64,000 bases of DNA from Alteromonadaceae bacterium (GCA_027013165.1 JALUXV010000530.1:1-64000); one strand, 5' to 3'. Positions 9,120 through 20,933 are shown, counted from the stretch's first letter. Numbers and translations are program-made. The notes: a model not told the origin generated them from the letters alone.

Positions 9120-11444
9120 GTGATAAAACGTCTGCGTAGTAGCGCAATTTTCTCTTTGTGTATGTTGTTTGTGAACTCCGCCCAATCGACTGAGGACAGC
9201 CATACTCGAGAGTCAACAAAAATTCACGTTCCCAACATACAGCAATCGATAACTCTTGATGGCATGCTCGATGAAGAAGTTTGGCAACAGGCTCGAGAAG
9301 TCAATTTAAGCTATGTGACCCGCCCGTTTGAGAACACCACTCCACCGGTAAAAACCACAGCCCGTATTTTTGAAAACGGCGAAGCCATTTTCATTGCCTT
9401 TGATGCACAAGATAACAATCCAGAGCTTATCCGCGCTATGTTCCGCGACAGAGACAGAGTTTGGGACAACGATGTTGTAGGTCTAAAGCTTGATTCTTTT
9501 GGTGATAGCCGATTGTCGTACCAGTTTTTTGTCAACCCCAACGGTATTCAAATCGACGCCATTGAGAATGAAATGACCCGCAGCGAGAGTACCAGTTGGA
9601 ATGCTATTTGGGACTCGGCGGCGCAAATTACCGATTCGGGCTATACAGTGGAAATGATACTTCCCTATCGCATCCTTAATTTTATAGATAGCGATGGCCC
9701 CAAACAATGGCGGGCTGAATTTGTTCGTTTCTTCCCAAGAGAAAACAACCTGCGTATTTCCAATATGCCAGTTGACAGAAACAACGCATGTACGCTTTGC
9801 CAAATGGGTGACATAGAGGGTTTTGCATCTGCTAAGCAAGGTAAAAACTTATCTATTACTCCCTATGGTGTTGCAGCCGTTGCGAGAACCCAACGCCCGA
9901 ACACATCCGAGAACTGGGACTACCAAAACAACCAAGAGGTGGGTGTTGATATCAATTGGGGGATTTCCTCAGACATGATGCTTCAGGCTACTATCAATCC
10001 TGATTTCTCTCAGGTAGAGGCCGACGGCGGTCAATTGGCAATAAATAACCCTTTTGCGTTGTTTTTCCCAGAACAACGTCCGTTCTTCCTAGAGAATGCA
10101 GACTTTTTTAGTACGCCCTACGATCTTGTATACACCAGAAACATCGGCGCGCCCGACATAGGCACTAAGCTTACAGGTAGAGTCAACAACCACACTTTTG
10201 GTTTGTTAGTCGCTAATGATGAAAGCACGACGTTTCTAGTACCAGGTAACTTGCGCTCTAGCGTTGCCCGTATTAACGACGAAAGTACCAACATGGCAGC
10301 GAGATATCGCTACGATATTTCTGACGACTTATCGATTGGTACCGTACTTACGGCCCGAAAGTCTGACAACTATCACAACCTAGTTACTGGTTTAGATACT
10401 CGTTATCAAATTACACCCAGTGATACATTACGTATACAAGTGTTGGGCTCTGAAACTGAATACCCAGAAACCCTTTTCAACGATTTTTGCAATAACAACT
10501 GTAGTAATGCTGATGACTTAAACGAAATCGCCTTGCGAACTCAGCAAGATGAGGCGTTCAGCGGCGGCACTTATCGCATTGACTATCGTCACGAAGAGCG
10601 TGAATGGTACTTTACGGCAATACGCGAGAGCATAGACGCAAATTTTCGCGCCGATCTAGGCTTTGAAAGCCAAGTCGACCGACACAAAGACGTTATCGGT
10701 GGTGGTTACATTTGGTGGAATGAAAATTCATGGTGGAACCGATTTGAGTTTGGTGGAGATTGGGACATCACTCACAACGATGACGGCGAACTCATTGAAC
10801 GAGAAATGCAGGCGCAAATTGAGCTGAGCGCCGCCTATCAGTCTTATTTTAACCTACAGTGGGTTAAGCGAGATACGGTAGGACTGCGTCTAGATAGATC
10901 GTCTTTAGCCATAGACGGCAATACTACACGCTTTGTAGAAGAGCAGATATCGTTTTACTTCGAAGCCCAGCCAAATAAAACGATATACTTCGAAAACTTC
11001 ATTAATATTGGTGACCGCATCGACCTCATTAACAATCGCTTAGGCGATCGCATTATAGTCGAGCCGGCAATTTCGCTAAATCTTGGGACGCACCTTGAAG
11101 CTACACTGGCTCACGAATATGTTCGAATGGACGTTAACGACGAAGAACTGTTTACCGCCAACCTTACAGACTTACGCTTGAGTTATCAGTTCTCGGCTAA
11201 ACAGTTTATTCGTCTTGCATTGATCTATTCCGATGTTAAGAGAAACACCGGTAACTACCTTATTGATGTTGATGCTACCGACCGCAATCTGGGCACTCAG
11301 TTGGTATACTCCTACATGATAAACCCGCTCTCTCGCTTTTTTATTGGTTATGGCGACTCGGCATTTGCAGACGACAATAACTCTGGGCTACGTCGTACAG
11401 AACAAACTGTCTTTATGAAATTCAGTTACGCGTGGCTGTATTAG
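9120..11444 (+). CDS. CBM9-like/DUF5916-family outer-membrane protein (GTG start)
   Basis: Signal peptide; SITLDGMLDEEVWQQAREV; FFPEQRPFFLENADFF motif typical of DUF5916; C-terminal beta-rich region ending in aromatic WLY. Confidence 0.75.
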   Translation: MIKRLRSSAIFSLCMLFVNSAQSTEDSHTRESTKIHVPNIQQSITLDGMLDEEVWQQAREVNLSYVTRPFENTTPPVKTTARIFENGEAIFIAFDAQDNNPELIRAMFRDRDRVWDNDVVGLKLDSFGDSRLSYQFFVNPNGIQIDAIENEMTRSESTSWNAIWDSAAQITDSGYTVEMILPYRILNFIDSDGPKQWRAEFVRFFPRENNLRISNMPVDRNNACTLCQMGDIEGFASAKQGKNLSITPYGVAAVARTQRPNTSENWDYQNNQEVGVDINWGISSDMMLQATINPDFSQVEADGGQLAINNPFALFFPEQRPFFLENADFFSTPYDLVYTRNIGAPDIGTKLTGRVNNHTFGLLVANDESTTFLVPGNLRSSVARINDESTNMAARYRYDISDDLSIGTVLTARKSDNYHNLVTGLDTRYQITPSDTLRIQVLGSETEYPETLFNDFCNNNCSNADDLNEIALRTQQDEAFSGGTYRIDYRHEEREWYFTAIRESIDANFRADLGFESQVDRHKDVIGGGYIWWNENSWWNRFEFGGDWDITHNDDGELIEREMQAQIELSAAYQSYFNLQWVKRDTVGLRLDRSSLAIDGNTTRFVEEQISFYFEAQPNKTIYFENFINIGDRIDLINNRLGDRIIVEPAISLNLGTHLEATLAHEYVRMDVNDEELFTANLTDLRLSYQFSAKQFIRLALIYSDVKRNTGNYLIDVDATDRNLGTQLVYSYMINPLSRFFIGYGDSAFADDNNSGLRRTEQTVFMKFSYAWLY

Positions 11445-11472
11445 TAGTTTAGTACACACCGCAAAATGAAAT

Positions 11473-11504
11473 ATCAGGCGCTGGCTTATCAATCAGCGCC
11501 TGAT
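11473..11504. terminator. Stem-loop between convergent genes
   Basis: ATCAGGCGCTG gcttatcaat CAGCGCCTGAT, 11-bp perfect stem. Confidence 0.6.
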
Positions 11505-11515
11505 GAACTGTCACG

Positions 11516-12175
11516 TCACTCCTCAAACCCAAGTTTATTGAGTATTCCTTCCACATTTTTAAAGTGATTCGCTTGCCACTGCTCTAACGTCAAAGCGGCG
11601 TCTTTTTCCGCTCTTGCTTTGGCAATATCATAGGCATGTTGTGCCTCGGCTTTTGGGATGACTGCAATACCCTCCTCATCAGCAACGACAATGTCTCCGG
11701 CATTCACTTTCACACCACCGCAAATTACAGGCTGATTCAGTGGTGCAATGCACTTTTTTGCACCCGGTTTAGGCACAACACCGCGAGCAAATACAGGAAA
11801 TGCATTGTCTCTGGTTTCTGCTAAGTCGCGAATGACACCGTCGACGACAAAAGCCTTGATGCCTCGCTGTTGTGCTATTGCACATACGTTACCGCCGGCT
11901 ACGGCAAACTGATCATCAGCTTCAACAACAATGATATCGCCTGGTTTAGCGCGATAAATAGCAGCGTGAAGCATTAAATGATCACCGGATTCACATTTTA
12001 CGGTGAATGCAGGTCCAGACACTCGAGGGATACCATGCCACAGTGGTTTTATGGCGTAATCCATGAATTGGTCTCGCGGTAGTGCATCGGCATAGTCACA
12101 GGGTGAGACGTTACTATAATCTGGCATGTGTTCCTCGCAACAAAAATCAATGATGGAAAGACATCGTTGAGACAA
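11516..12175 (-). CDS. RraA family protein (HMG/CHA aldolase-like); likely start at internal MPDYSNVSP
   Basis: GDIIVVEADDQFAVAGGNVCAIAQQRGIKAFVVDGVIRDLAETRD...VNAGDIVVADEEGIAVIP. Confidence 0.85.
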   Translation of the reverse strand: MSQRCLSIIDFCCEEHMPDYSNVSPCDYADALPRDQFMDYAIKPLWHGIPRVSGPAFTVKCESGDHLMLHAAIYRAKPGDIIVVEADDQFAVAGGNVCAIAQQRGIKAFVVDGVIRDLAETRDNAFPVFARGVVPKPGAKKCIAPLNQPVICGGVKVNAGDIVVADEEGIAVIPKAEAQHAYDIAKARAEKDAALTLEQWQANHFKNVEGILNKLGFEE

Positions 12176-12310
12176 CTATATCTAATAAGCAGATTTAAGT
12201 TGTTACAACCTGTGAATTTTCACTATAAACACTTTTTCTATGACTGTAGTCGTGATAGAAAAACCCTACGAGATACTGTCTGTAAATAATTAGAAAAGGA
12301 ACGACAAAGA

Positions 12311-14377
12311 ATGTTACGAAGTGTACTTGGTTTAAGCGTAGCACTTGCGCTTACAGCGTGCAGCCCTCAAAGCACAACGAGTGAATCCACTGCGCAATCA
12401 GAGCCTCAAGGGGCTGAACAGGCAGCGCTTAGCTCAGGGATAATCACTGAAAACATGGATCTTTCGGTTAAACCCGGAGACGACTTTTTCCAATACGTGA
12501 ATGGTACTTGGGTCGATAACTTCGAAATTCCTGCTGACAAATCTAGCTATGGCTCTTTTATTATTTTGCGCGATGAAGCGCAAGATCACGTTATGGATAT
12601 TATCAAATCCTCTTCCGAAGGTGATTTTGCCGCGGGAAGTGACGAGCAGAAGGTAGGTGATTTTTATCGTGCCTACATGGATATGGAAACCCGCAATGCG
12701 TTAGGTGTTACACCACTTGCTCCCGAACTTGAGCGCATTGAAGCCATTTCTAATTACAGTGAATTGGCAGCTTATTTCGCATATTCAGCACGTTACGGTT
12801 TTGGTTCGCCATTCTCGCTTACTCAATATCCTGATTTGAAGTCACCCAAAGAGTATTTACTGTACACTTGGCAAGGAGGTCTTGGCCTTCCAGAACGCGA
12901 CTACTATTTCAAAGACGATGAAGCCTCGCAAACTATTCGCGATGCTTATGTGAAGCATATTGAAACCATGTTCAACATCGCAGGCTTTGACAACGCCGCA
13001 GAAAGCGCGACCATGCTATATGCCTTGGAAACCCAAATCGCTGAGCTTCATATGCCAAAAGAGCTGACGCGTAACTTTGCGGCTAATTACAACAAGCTTT
13101 CTATCGAAGAACTTACCGAGCTAATGCCAAACTTTGATTGGGCAGCATACTTAGCGCAAGCAGAGCTCAGCGAGTTACCAAATTTAGGTATCCTTCAACT
13201 CGACTTTATGCGTAACATTGACGGTGTTATTGCGTCGACCTCGTTAGACGATTGGAAAACCTTCCTAAAATGGGGCGTATTAAATGCTACAGCTTCTCGC
13301 CTTACCGAAGAGCTTGATCAGGCAAACTTTAATTTCTACAGCAAAGTACTTCGCGGTGTAGAGGAACAAGAGCCTCAATGGCGTCGTGCAGTTAACCTTT
13401 CTAATGCGCACGTTGGTGAGTTAATTGGTAAAGTGTACGTTAAACAGCATTTCCCACCTGAAGCAAAAGCTCGCATGATGGAAATGGTGAATAATCTTAT
13501 TCTTGCGTATCGAGACAGCATCGAGCAACTTGATTGGATGACAGAAGAAACCCGAGCTCAAGCTTTGGACAAACTGTCTAAGTTTAAAGTGAAAATAGGT
13601 TACCCAGACCAATGGCGTGACTACTCGGCACTTACTGTAGACGCATCTGACTTGTTTGGTAACCTCAAACGCTCAGCTGACGTACTTTACGAAGAATCGC
13701 TTAAGAAGCAAGGTGGTCCAGTATGGACTCATGAATGGGCAATGACACCACAAACGGTTAACGCCTATTACAACCCGCCTTTAAATGAAATTGTATTCCC
13801 AGCTGCAATTTTACAACCGCCATTCTTCGACATGAATGCTGAAGACGCAATTAACTATGGCGGTATTGGCGCTGTTATTGGCCATGAAATTGGACACGGC
13901 TTTGACGATTCTGGCTCAACTTTCGACGGTGACGGCGTATTACGCAACTGGTGGAAAGACGAAGACCGTGCAGAATTTGAAGCGCGTACTGCTGACCTTA
14001 TAGCTCAGTACGATCAATTCGAAGCACTACCAGATCTTTACGTAAATGGTGAGTACACACTGGGAGAAAATATCGGTGATTTGGGCGGCATCAGTATAGC
14101 GCTAAAAGCGTATCACTTGTCGCTAGAAGGCGAAGAAGCACCAATCATGGATGGTTTTACTGGCGACCAACGAGTATTTATAGGTTTTGGTCAAGTGTGG
14201 GCGGGTAAATACCGCGATGAAGCACTTCGCAGCCAAATTCAGACCGACAGCCACTCTCCGGGTAAATTCCGCGCCAATGGCTCGGTGCGTAATGTGCCTG
14301 AATTTTATGATGCATTTAATGTATCCACAGAGGATGCACTATATCTTGCACCTGAAGAACGAGTGAAAATTTGGTAA
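12311..14377 (+). CDS. M13 family metallopeptidase (neprilysin/PepO-like lipoprotein)
   Basis: Lipobox LTAC; KPGDDFFQYVNGTW; zinc motif VIGHEIGHGFDD; ENIGDLGG; NVPEFYDAF. Confidence 0.95.
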   Translation: MLRSVLGLSVALALTACSPQSTTSESTAQSEPQGAEQAALSSGIITENMDLSVKPGDDFFQYVNGTWVDNFEIPADKSSYGSFIILRDEAQDHVMDIIKSSSEGDFAAGSDEQKVGDFYRAYMDMETRNALGVTPLAPELERIEAISNYSELAAYFAYSARYGFGSPFSLTQYPDLKSPKEYLLYTWQGGLGLPERDYYFKDDEASQTIRDAYVKHIETMFNIAGFDNAAESATMLYALETQIAELHMPKELTRNFAANYNKLSIEELTELMPNFDWAAYLAQAELSELPNLGILQLDFMRNIDGVIASTSLDDWKTFLKWGVLNATASRLTEELDQANFNFYSKVLRGVEEQEPQWRRAVNLSNAHVGELIGKVYVKQHFPPEAKARMMEMVNNLILAYRDSIEQLDWMTEETRAQALDKLSKFKVKIGYPDQWRDYSALTVDASDLFGNLKRSADVLYEESLKKQGGPVWTHEWAMTPQTVNAYYNPPLNEIVFPAAILQPPFFDMNAEDAINYGGIGAVIGHEIGHGFDDSGSTFDGDGVLRNWWKDEDRAEFEARTADLIAQYDQFEALPDLYVNGEYTLGENIGDLGGISIALKAYHLSLEGEEAPIMDGFTGDQRVFIGFGQVWAGKYRDEALRSQIQTDSHSPGKFRANGSVRNVPEFYDAFNVSTEDALYLAPEERVKIW

Positions 14378-14394
14378 GTCTTCACATGAATTAG

Positions 14395-14419
14395 AAAAGC
14401 GGCCATTGGCCGCTTTTTT
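14395..14419 (+). terminator. Intrinsic terminator after the M13 peptidase
   Basis: AAAAGCGGCCATTGGCCGCTTTTTT. Confidence 0.85.
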
Positions 14420-14421
14420 CG

Positions 14422-14847
14422 CTATAAATCCATTGAGCCCAGCGACTCTAGTAACCGACATGCCTCTTCGGCTCGTTCGCTGGGGACAAAAATGTGATCG
14501 TGAAAGAATGCTGCCACCACATTGGCGCTAATACCTGAGGTCGCCAGTACGCTAGAAATTGCTGCCGTCATACCCACCGCTTCTAGACTTGAGTGCACCT
14601 TACAAGTGATACACTTATACGATGGTGCGGCAGATTCACAGGCCAACCCTTCAGTTTCATAACGACTTAGCGCATCTGTAGTCATCACCAAAGTAACACC
14701 CTCAACTTCTCGATACATGCACTTTGCATCGAGAATAAGTGACTCTGTAAGTTGCTCAGGTGCAATACTGACAAATACAAAGTCATCACTCGATAACTCA
14801 GGTTTTAAGTTCTGTAGCAACTTTGATAAATCAGTTTCTCCGGTCAT
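14422..14847 (-). CDS. ACT domain-containing protein
   Basis: DLSKLLQNLKPELSSDDFVFVSI...HSSLEAVGMTAAISSVLATSGISANVVAAFFHDHIFVP. Confidence 0.85.
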   Translation of the reverse strand: MTGETDLSKLLQNLKPELSSDDFVFVSIAPEQLTESLILDAKCMYREVEGVTLVMTTDALSRYETEGLACESAAPSYKCITCKVHSSLEAVGMTAAISSVLATSGISANVVAAFFHDHIFVPSERAEEACRLLESLGSMDL

Positions 14848-14882
14848 TAGACACTCTCTTCAATTTGAATGGTTTACCGCTG

Positions 14883-16280
14883 TTAAAGTTTTCTTGCTCT
14901 AACCCGCTTACCTTTGATCTTACCTTCACGAAATTGCGTCATCGCCTTTTTAACACTACGGGTTTTCACCGCAATAAAACTTTGGCTATTTTGTACGGCA
15001 ATTTTACCCAAGTCGTCACCGGGTATTCCGGCGTCTTTCGTCAAAGCTCCGACTAAATCACCGGGACGTAGTTTTTGCTTTTTGCCCGCACTTAAGCCAA
15101 TGCAGGTAAACTCTGGCTGCTTTATTCGATTTTTGTGAAAACGTAGACTCTGTGCACCTTTCAATGGGATATCAGACTCTTGCAGTAACTCCACCTTACG
15201 CAAAAAGTGCTCATCTTCGTCACTCACAAGAGTTATTGCGATACCCTGAGCGCCAGCACGTGCGGTTCTGCCAATACGATGAATATGGGTTTCTGGCTCT
15301 TCACTCACCGTGTAATTAATCACACAAGCAACGTCGTCAATGTCCAGCCCACGGGCCGCCACATCAGTTGCTACTAACACCTGTAGGGCATCACTGGCAA
15401 ACTGTGTCAGTACCGCCGTTCTCGCATGCTGTTCCATATCGCCTTGCAAGCCTGCGGCGCTGAAACCTTCATCGATCAGTGATTCGACGACCTCGTTCAC
15501 CTGAACTCTGCGGTTGCAAAAAACAATAGCGTTCTTGGGTTGATGCTCGGTCAATACGGCTTTTAATGCTTGTAATCGAGTATGGGCTAATACACTGTAG
15601 CCCAACTGTGTAATTTTGGGTTTACTGGACTCAGTTGACGCCACTTTACATATTTCTGGCGTTGAGAGGTATTGCCCTGCAATGCGTTCAATTTCATCGG
15701 TAAAGGTTGCTGAAAACAACAGTGTTTGCACCGGCTTTGGAATGGGCGAAAAGATTATCCGAAGGTCATCCTCGAACCCCATGTCCAGCATACGGTCAGC
15801 TTCATCCAATACCCGTAGTTTGACATTGCTTAGTGACAAACGTCGCTTTTGCACATGATCCATAACTCGTCCAGGGGTACCAACAATAATATGAGCTTCG
15901 TGTTTGAGCGATTGGATTTGCGGCCCCATGGCCTGGCCACCACACAAAGTCAGTACTTTGATGTTTCCAATATGCTTTGCTGCCATACGAAACTGCTCTG
16001 CGACTTGATCGGCTAGCTCCCTTGTTGGACAGAGCACTATCGCTTGGGTAGAAAACTCTGAAGGTTCAATAAGCTCTAATGCTGGAATAACAAAGCAGAG
16101 GGTTTTTCCACTTCCGGTTTGGGCTTGACCTATAACATCTTTACCCGCTAACGAATGTGGCAGTGACAGCGACTGAATTTCAGAAAGTTCATATATTCGT
16201 TGAGCTTCAAGGGCACGAGAGATTTCTTGAGTAATAGATAGGTCTTTAATGGTTTTTGCGTTCACTACTGTTTTTTCCAA
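14883..16280 (-). CDS. dbpA: ATP-dependent RNA helicase DbpA
   Basis: DEAD-box motifs (AQTGSGKT, DEADRMLD, SATF, HRIGRTARAG) and C-terminal DbpA RNA-binding domain (KLRPGDLVGALTKDAGIPGDDLGKI). Confidence 0.93.
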   Translation of the reverse strand: MEKTVVNAKTIKDLSITQEISRALEAQRIYELSEIQSLSLPHSLAGKDVIGQAQTGSGKTLCFVIPALELIEPSEFSTQAIVLCPTRELADQVAEQFRMAAKHIGNIKVLTLCGGQAMGPQIQSLKHEAHIIVGTPGRVMDHVQKRRLSLSNVKLRVLDEADRMLDMGFEDDLRIIFSPIPKPVQTLLFSATFTDEIERIAGQYLSTPEICKVASTESSKPKITQLGYSVLAHTRLQALKAVLTEHQPKNAIVFCNRRVQVNEVVESLIDEGFSAAGLQGDMEQHARTAVLTQFASDALQVLVATDVAARGLDIDDVACVINYTVSEEPETHIHRIGRTARAGAQGIAITLVSDEDEHFLRKVELLQESDIPLKGAQSLRFHKNRIKQPEFTCIGLSAGKKQKLRPGDLVGALTKDAGIPGDDLGKIAVQNSQSFIAVKTRSVKKAMTQFREGKIKGKRVRARKL

Positions 16281-17815
16281 AGGTGTACTACCCCATTGTC
16301 AAAATGGTGTATCACATTGTGTTCATTGATCATCAACTCGCTCCAAGCACTTGATGTTTGTTTAAATTCGTCACTGTTTTTCACAGCAACTGCTGCGAGC
16401 TTGAGCTGTTCAGCTACGATGGGAGATGTACCTAGCTTAGATAGCACTAGATATGTGGTTGTAATTTTGTATGGCGCGACTAACTCAACAGATTCACAGG
16501 ATTCCTGCATAGATTCACAGCCAAATCCAACGGCCCCCTGAGAGGCGAAAACGACGTCGATATCACCGTCAAGCAACGCCTGCATTAGCGCACGCCAAGA
16601 AGTGTAGGTTGTAACGCGAAAACCTGCATTTTCAGCAACCGTGGTTCGGTAGTCTTGATATCGAGTGCCAATGTGTAATGTTTTTGGCAGCTCTTCAAAC
16701 GATGAATAACGCTGCGAGCCGACTCCGTATAAGCCATGTAGGTTACGAGAAATAGGTGTAATCCAATCGAAAGTAGATTCTCGCTCTGGCGTAAGCGCAA
16801 TGGCATAAGCAACTACATTTGATTTGGATTGCGCTTCCTTAACAATACGCTCTCTTGGCGCAGTTAACATTCGCGATGACATTCCCGCTTCGGTTAATAC
16901 CGCTCTGACCAAGTCTGCCGCTATGCCATTTACCGTACCGTGTTCACCCAAATAACTAAAAAATGGAACGATGTCAGCAATCACCCATAAATCGCTGGTA
17001 TCAGCGTTCAACTCGCCAGAAAAGCTCAATACACCGTATGAGACGCTCGCGTCTAAACCATGCTCTTGCAATATTGATACTGTTTGTTGAGCTAATTGGG
17101 TAAATGATGGCCTTGACTTATACTCTGGTGCAGCCAACGACAATCTTTCAGCCAACGCAGCATTTTCCGATATTTTAGGAAGGGCTAAATATCCATAAAA
17201 TAAGCCATACTGCCCAGAGGGAAAAATAGTAGAGCAATCAAGATTTGCCTGTTCGCAAATAAGCTTTACTCCCGCCGCCGTAAAAAAGGTTCCATCAACT
17301 TCCTTGGCTAAAATCCCCTTAACCACGGCTGTCCAGTCTGGATAAAATACCCGTTGACCTTCGGTGGTATTTTCCATAGCTATACGCTCGCGAAAATCCC
17401 CCTTCACAATACCCACTTTTGAGCTTGGATTTAGCACTTTGTCTACCACCAGCTCAGGCGTTGGAGTAAAAAACGACACGTAATTTGCTGTTAAAGGAGT
17501 GATCCAATAGTACTGGTCTTCCCGAGCAGGTGTTCTCACAATGCCCGCAGTGAGCGTATTATTTTTTTGCTGAGTATGAATCAAACGCTCAGAGAACGAC
17601 AAAGTAAGAAACTCTGGCGTCAGGTCTGCCTCTTCGAGAATACCTCTGACCACACCGTAATAAAATCCCTCATCACCTTCAGCAAAAACTGGTAGAGGCG
17701 ACACCAGAACAGGCTGGCTCTGGTCATTTCCATGAGCCTGCAAAGTCATCAGGCTCAGTAAAATGCTAAGTATTAGGCGTTTTGAAACGCGCTTTCGAGT
17801 TTCCACTGCAGTGTT
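16265..17815 (-). CDS. Transporter substrate-binding protein with two tandem SBP_bac_3-like domains; likely GTG start ([26 protein letters not shown]) overlapping the pyrC 3' end
   Basis: Signal peptide; two halves each carry a (R/L)TP.RE..Y/FDWITP-type motif. Confidence 0.7.
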   Translation of the reverse strand, partial: NTAVETRKRVSKRLILSILLSLMTLQAHGNDQSQPVLVSPLPVFAEGDEGFYYGVVRGILEEADLTPEFLTLSFSERLIHTQQKNNTLTAGIVRTPAREDQYYWITPLTANYVSFFTPTPELVVDKVLNPSSKVGIVKGDFRERIAMENTTEGQRVFYPDWTAVVKGILAKEVDGTFFTAAGVKLICEQANLDCSTIFPSGQYGLFYGYLALPKISENAALAERLSLAAPEYKSRPSFTQLAQQTVSILQEHGLDASVSYGVLSFSGELNADTSDLWVIADIVPFFSYLGEHGTVNGIAADLVRAVLTEAGMSSRMLTAPRERIVKEAQSKSNVVAYAIALTPERESTFDWITPISRNLHGLYGVGSQRYSSFEELPKTLHIGTRYQDYRTTVAENAGFRVTTYTSWRALMQALLDGDIDVVFASQGAVGFGCESMQESCESVELVAPYKITTTYLVLSKLGTSPIVAEQLKLAAVAVKNSDEFKQTSSAWSELMINEHNVIHHFDNGVVHLWKKQ

Positions 17816-18822
17816 TGCCCCGCATAGAATGGTACCATGTCTGTGCCATCCGCTAGCGTCACTTGATCTGGAACCTGCCATGGCTCTTTAACCAATGTAG
17901 TTGTAGTCGTGTTTCGAGGCAAGCCGTAGAAGTCTGCACCATACAAACTTGCGAACCCTTCTAGTTTATCAATAACACCTAACTGCTCGAAAATTTCAGC
18001 GTAAAGCTCAATGGCAGACCACGCCGAATAACAACCTGCACATCCACAGGCGTTCTCCTTCTTGTGTTTCGCATGAGGTGCTGAATCAGTGCCCAAGAAA
18101 AATTTAGGATTACCACTGGCAACCACATCTTGCAGTGCCTTTTGATGAGTGTTTCTTTTCAGTACTGGCAGGCAATAATTGTGAGGGCGAACGCCACCAA
18201 CCAACAAATCATTGCGATTGAGTAGTAGATGCTGAGGTGTAATTGTTGCGCCAACGTTATTACTCGCTCCATTGACAAATTCGGCGGCGTCTGCGGTAGT
18301 AATGTGCTCAAAAACCACTTTTAAATTTGGAAAGGCATCGACAATGTGTGACAAGTGCGTATCAATAAAGGCTTTTTCACGGTCAAAAATATCAATATGG
18401 TGCTCTGTGACTTCGCCGTGAATCAACAATAACAACCCTTGTTCTTGCATTGCTTGAAATACAGGATAAAGGGCCTTGATGCCCTTAACTGCTGCATCTG
18501 AATTTGTCGTGGCGCCTGCTGGATAAAGCTTACACGCTGTAACACCAGCGATTTTCGCATCGACAATATCTTGCGGTGTTGTCGTGTTGGTTAAAAACAA
18601 GGTCATTAACGGCTCAAAAGAACTACCTTCAGGTCTGGCAGCCTCGATGCGACTTTTGTATGCCATTGCCATTTCAGCATTAACCACCGGCGGGACCAAA
18701 TTAGGCATTACAATGGCGCGTTGAAAACAACGAGCCGTTGCCGGAACGGTTTCGGCTAACATCTCGTTATCGCGAAAGTGTAAGTGCCAATCATCGGGAG
18801 TTACGATAGTTAAGGATTGCAT
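17773..18822 (-). CDS. pyrC: Dihydroorotase
   Basis: [22 protein letters not shown]...PNLVPPV...[16 protein letters not shown]...[16 protein letters not shown]. Confidence 0.97.
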   Translation of the reverse strand: MQSLTIVTPDDWHLHFRDNEMLAETVPATARCFQRAIVMPNLVPPVVNAEMAMAYKSRIEAARPEGSSFEPLMTLFLTNTTTPQDIVDAKIAGVTACKLYPAGATTNSDAAVKGIKALYPVFQAMQEQGLLLLIHGEVTEHHIDIFDREKAFIDTHLSHIVDAFPNLKVVFEHITTADAAEFVNGASNNVGATITPQHLLLNRNDLLVGGVRPHNYCLPVLKRNTHQKALQDVVASGNPKFFLGTDSAPHAKHKKENACGCAGCYSAWSAIELYAEIFEQLGVIDKLEGFASLYGADFYGLPRNTTTTTLVKEPWQVPDQVTLADGTDMVPFYAGQTLQWKLESAFQNA

Positions 18823-19162
18823 AAACTGACAGTCTCTTTGTAATTTCTCTAACCAAATTTAAGCCTTCGTTTTTAAGGCAAACAAAGACCGTACTTGGAT
18901 TGCAAGTATATCATAGTAAGTGATTATTCCAGACGCTAAAAACCAGTCTAATTCACCTACCTAACAAATCTCATATAAGAAAAGATTTCTTTTCACTATT
19001 ATTTCGTTATAAGTTTCAGTGCTCTAGCATAAGTTGCATATTTTTCATCCGCAAATTCTTTATCTTTGACTATACTTCATCCCATATTTAGGTTGACTCT
19101 GTCTCCTGTATTTTTTGTGTTCGCCGAATGGATGTGGCGACTGGAACATCTACGGATAAAAA

Positions 19163-19372
19163 ATGAAAACTAATGATAAATTAGAGTATCTGTGCCCTTA
19201 TTGTGGCGCAGTTAACGAGTTTGCGCTAAACATGATAAGAGATATGTATCAAGAGCAGGTCGAAAAGTGCGACTGCTGCGACAAACCGCTTATGCTTACC
19301 GCAGCCGATGGTGTTGAGGGCGCAATTAATTTAGTGATAGATGAATACGAGAACGACGCTCAAGTGAAATAG
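19163..19372 (+). CDS. CPXCG-motif cysteine-rich protein
   Basis: 69 aa with LCPYCG and CDCCDKP zinc-ribbon-like cysteines. Confidence 0.85.
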   Translation: MKTNDKLEYLCPYCGAVNEFALNMIRDMYQEQVEKCDCCDKPLMLTAADGVEGAINLVIDEYENDAQVK

Positions 19373-19390
19373 TGCATCGCATTGTGTTTT

Positions 19391-20074
19391 TTACGCGAAA
19401 AATTCTCTTCTTAAATCTTTGTCGGTAAGAAATTGTCCACCAAGCGCTGACGTTCGAGTAAACGAGTTTGTATCTTTTATCCCTCTGGCCTTAACGCAAT
19501 AATGTGTAGCATTAATGGTTACCGCTACGTCTTTAGTTCCCGCCAGTGCCTGTATTGCTACCAGTACTTGTTGCGTTAGACGCTCTTGCACCTGAGGTCG
19601 TTGGGCAAAAAAACTGACTAACCTGTTTAATTTAGACAAGCCAATCACGGTGTCTTTGGGAATATAAGATACTGTCGCTGTGCCGTCGATCGTCACAAAA
19701 TGATGCTCACAGGTACTTGTTAAGCTGATATCGCTAACTTGCACAGGCTCAGCAATTTTCATCTTGTTTTCGATTTGAGTAATCTTAGGAAAATTGCGAT
19801 AGTCCAAGCCACTGAAAATCTCGTTGACATACATTTTGGCAATTCGTTTAGGCGTGTCACACAAACTGTCATCAGCAAGGTCCAAGCCAAGCGTAGTCAT
19901 GATGTCCAGCATCGAAGCTTCAATCTTCTGACGCTTTTGTTCGTCAGATAGGCCATTTGAAACCATAGGGGTTTCGAGCCCAGCCTCTTCTAGTGCTTTC
20001 CTTACTAAAAGCGCAGATTCCGATAATGAAGGTTCTAGTGCATCACGCACGATAACCGCTTCTTTCGCTAACAT
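19391..20074 (-). CDS. folE: GTP cyclohydrolase I
   Basis: [20 protein letters not shown]...[49 protein letters not shown]. Confidence 0.95.
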   Translation of the reverse strand: MLAKEAVIVRDALEPSLSESALLVRKALEEAGLETPMVSNGLSDEQKRQKIEASMLDIMTTLGLDLADDSLCDTPKRIAKMYVNEIFSGLDYRNFPKITQIENKMKIAEPVQVSDISLTSTCEHHFVTIDGTATVSYIPKDTVIGLSKLNRLVSFFAQRPQVQERLTQQVLVAIQALAGTKDVAVTINATHYCVKARGIKDTNSFTRTSALGGQFLTDKDLRREFFA

Positions 20075-20225
20075 TCGTTTAACCTGTTATAACTACTGAT
20101 ATATTGTATACGGTACAACATGCCAATTTAGATTTGTTGGACTGCAAATTAACATTTATTAAATGCTATTGCCGAATACAGTGGGTCTGTCACAATAAGC
20201 AAATTTTTCGCTTAAAGGTTGTTGT

Positions 20226-20933
20226 ATGTCCTTCCCTGTCTTAATCACTGGTGCCAGTCAACGCATAGGGCTTGCCATGGCAGAGAGCTTACTCGAACAA
20301 GGTAAGCCCATTGTCTTCACCTACAGAACTCACAAACCCGCAGTTGAATCACTCATATCTAAAGGGGCGATCGCTATTTGCGCAGATTTTAGCACTCAGT
20401 CGGGTATTGATCGAGCAATTGTCGAGATTAAGGCAATCAGTAAAAGCTATCGCGCTATTATTCACAACGCCTCAGATTGGGCTAAAGAAGGTGATGATAT
20501 TGATGATCACGCACTCATGGATGCCATGATGACGATTCACGCTACTGCGCCGTATCGCATAAATAGAGCGTTAACAGATGCGCTCACCAATAGAGAAGGC
20601 CCTGCTGATATCATACACATGACTGACTATGTGCAAGATACAGGAAGTGCAAAGCACATGGCCTATGCTGCAAGTAAAGCTGCATTGCATAACCTCACCC
20701 TATCTTTTGCACAACAGCTGGCCCCCAAAGTAAAAGTGAATAGTATTGCCCCAGCACTTTTGATGTTTAACGAGGGAGACGACGATGCATACAAGAAAAA
20801 GGCCTTGAAGAAATCCTTACTCGAAAATGAGCCCGGCGCTATTGAGGCAGTAAATGCGATGCACTTCTTATTCAACAGTACGTATATCACTGGTCAAACT
20901 GTACACCTTAACGGCGGCCGTAACCTGAAATAA
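20226..20933 (+). CDS. folM: Dihydromonapterin reductase, SDR family (FolM-like)
   Basis: PVLITGASQRIGLAMAESLLEQG; YAASKAAL; close to folE. Confidence 0.85.
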   Translation: MSFPVLITGASQRIGLAMAESLLEQGKPIVFTYRTHKPAVESLISKGAIAICADFSTQSGIDRAIVEIKAISKSYRAIIHNASDWAKEGDDIDDHALMDAMMTIHATAPYRINRALTDALTNREGPADIIHMTDYVQDTGSAKHMAYAASKAALHNLTLSFAQQLAPKVKVNSIAPALLMFNEGDDDAYKKKALKKSLLENEPGAIEAVNAMHFLFNSTYITGQTVHLNGGRNLK

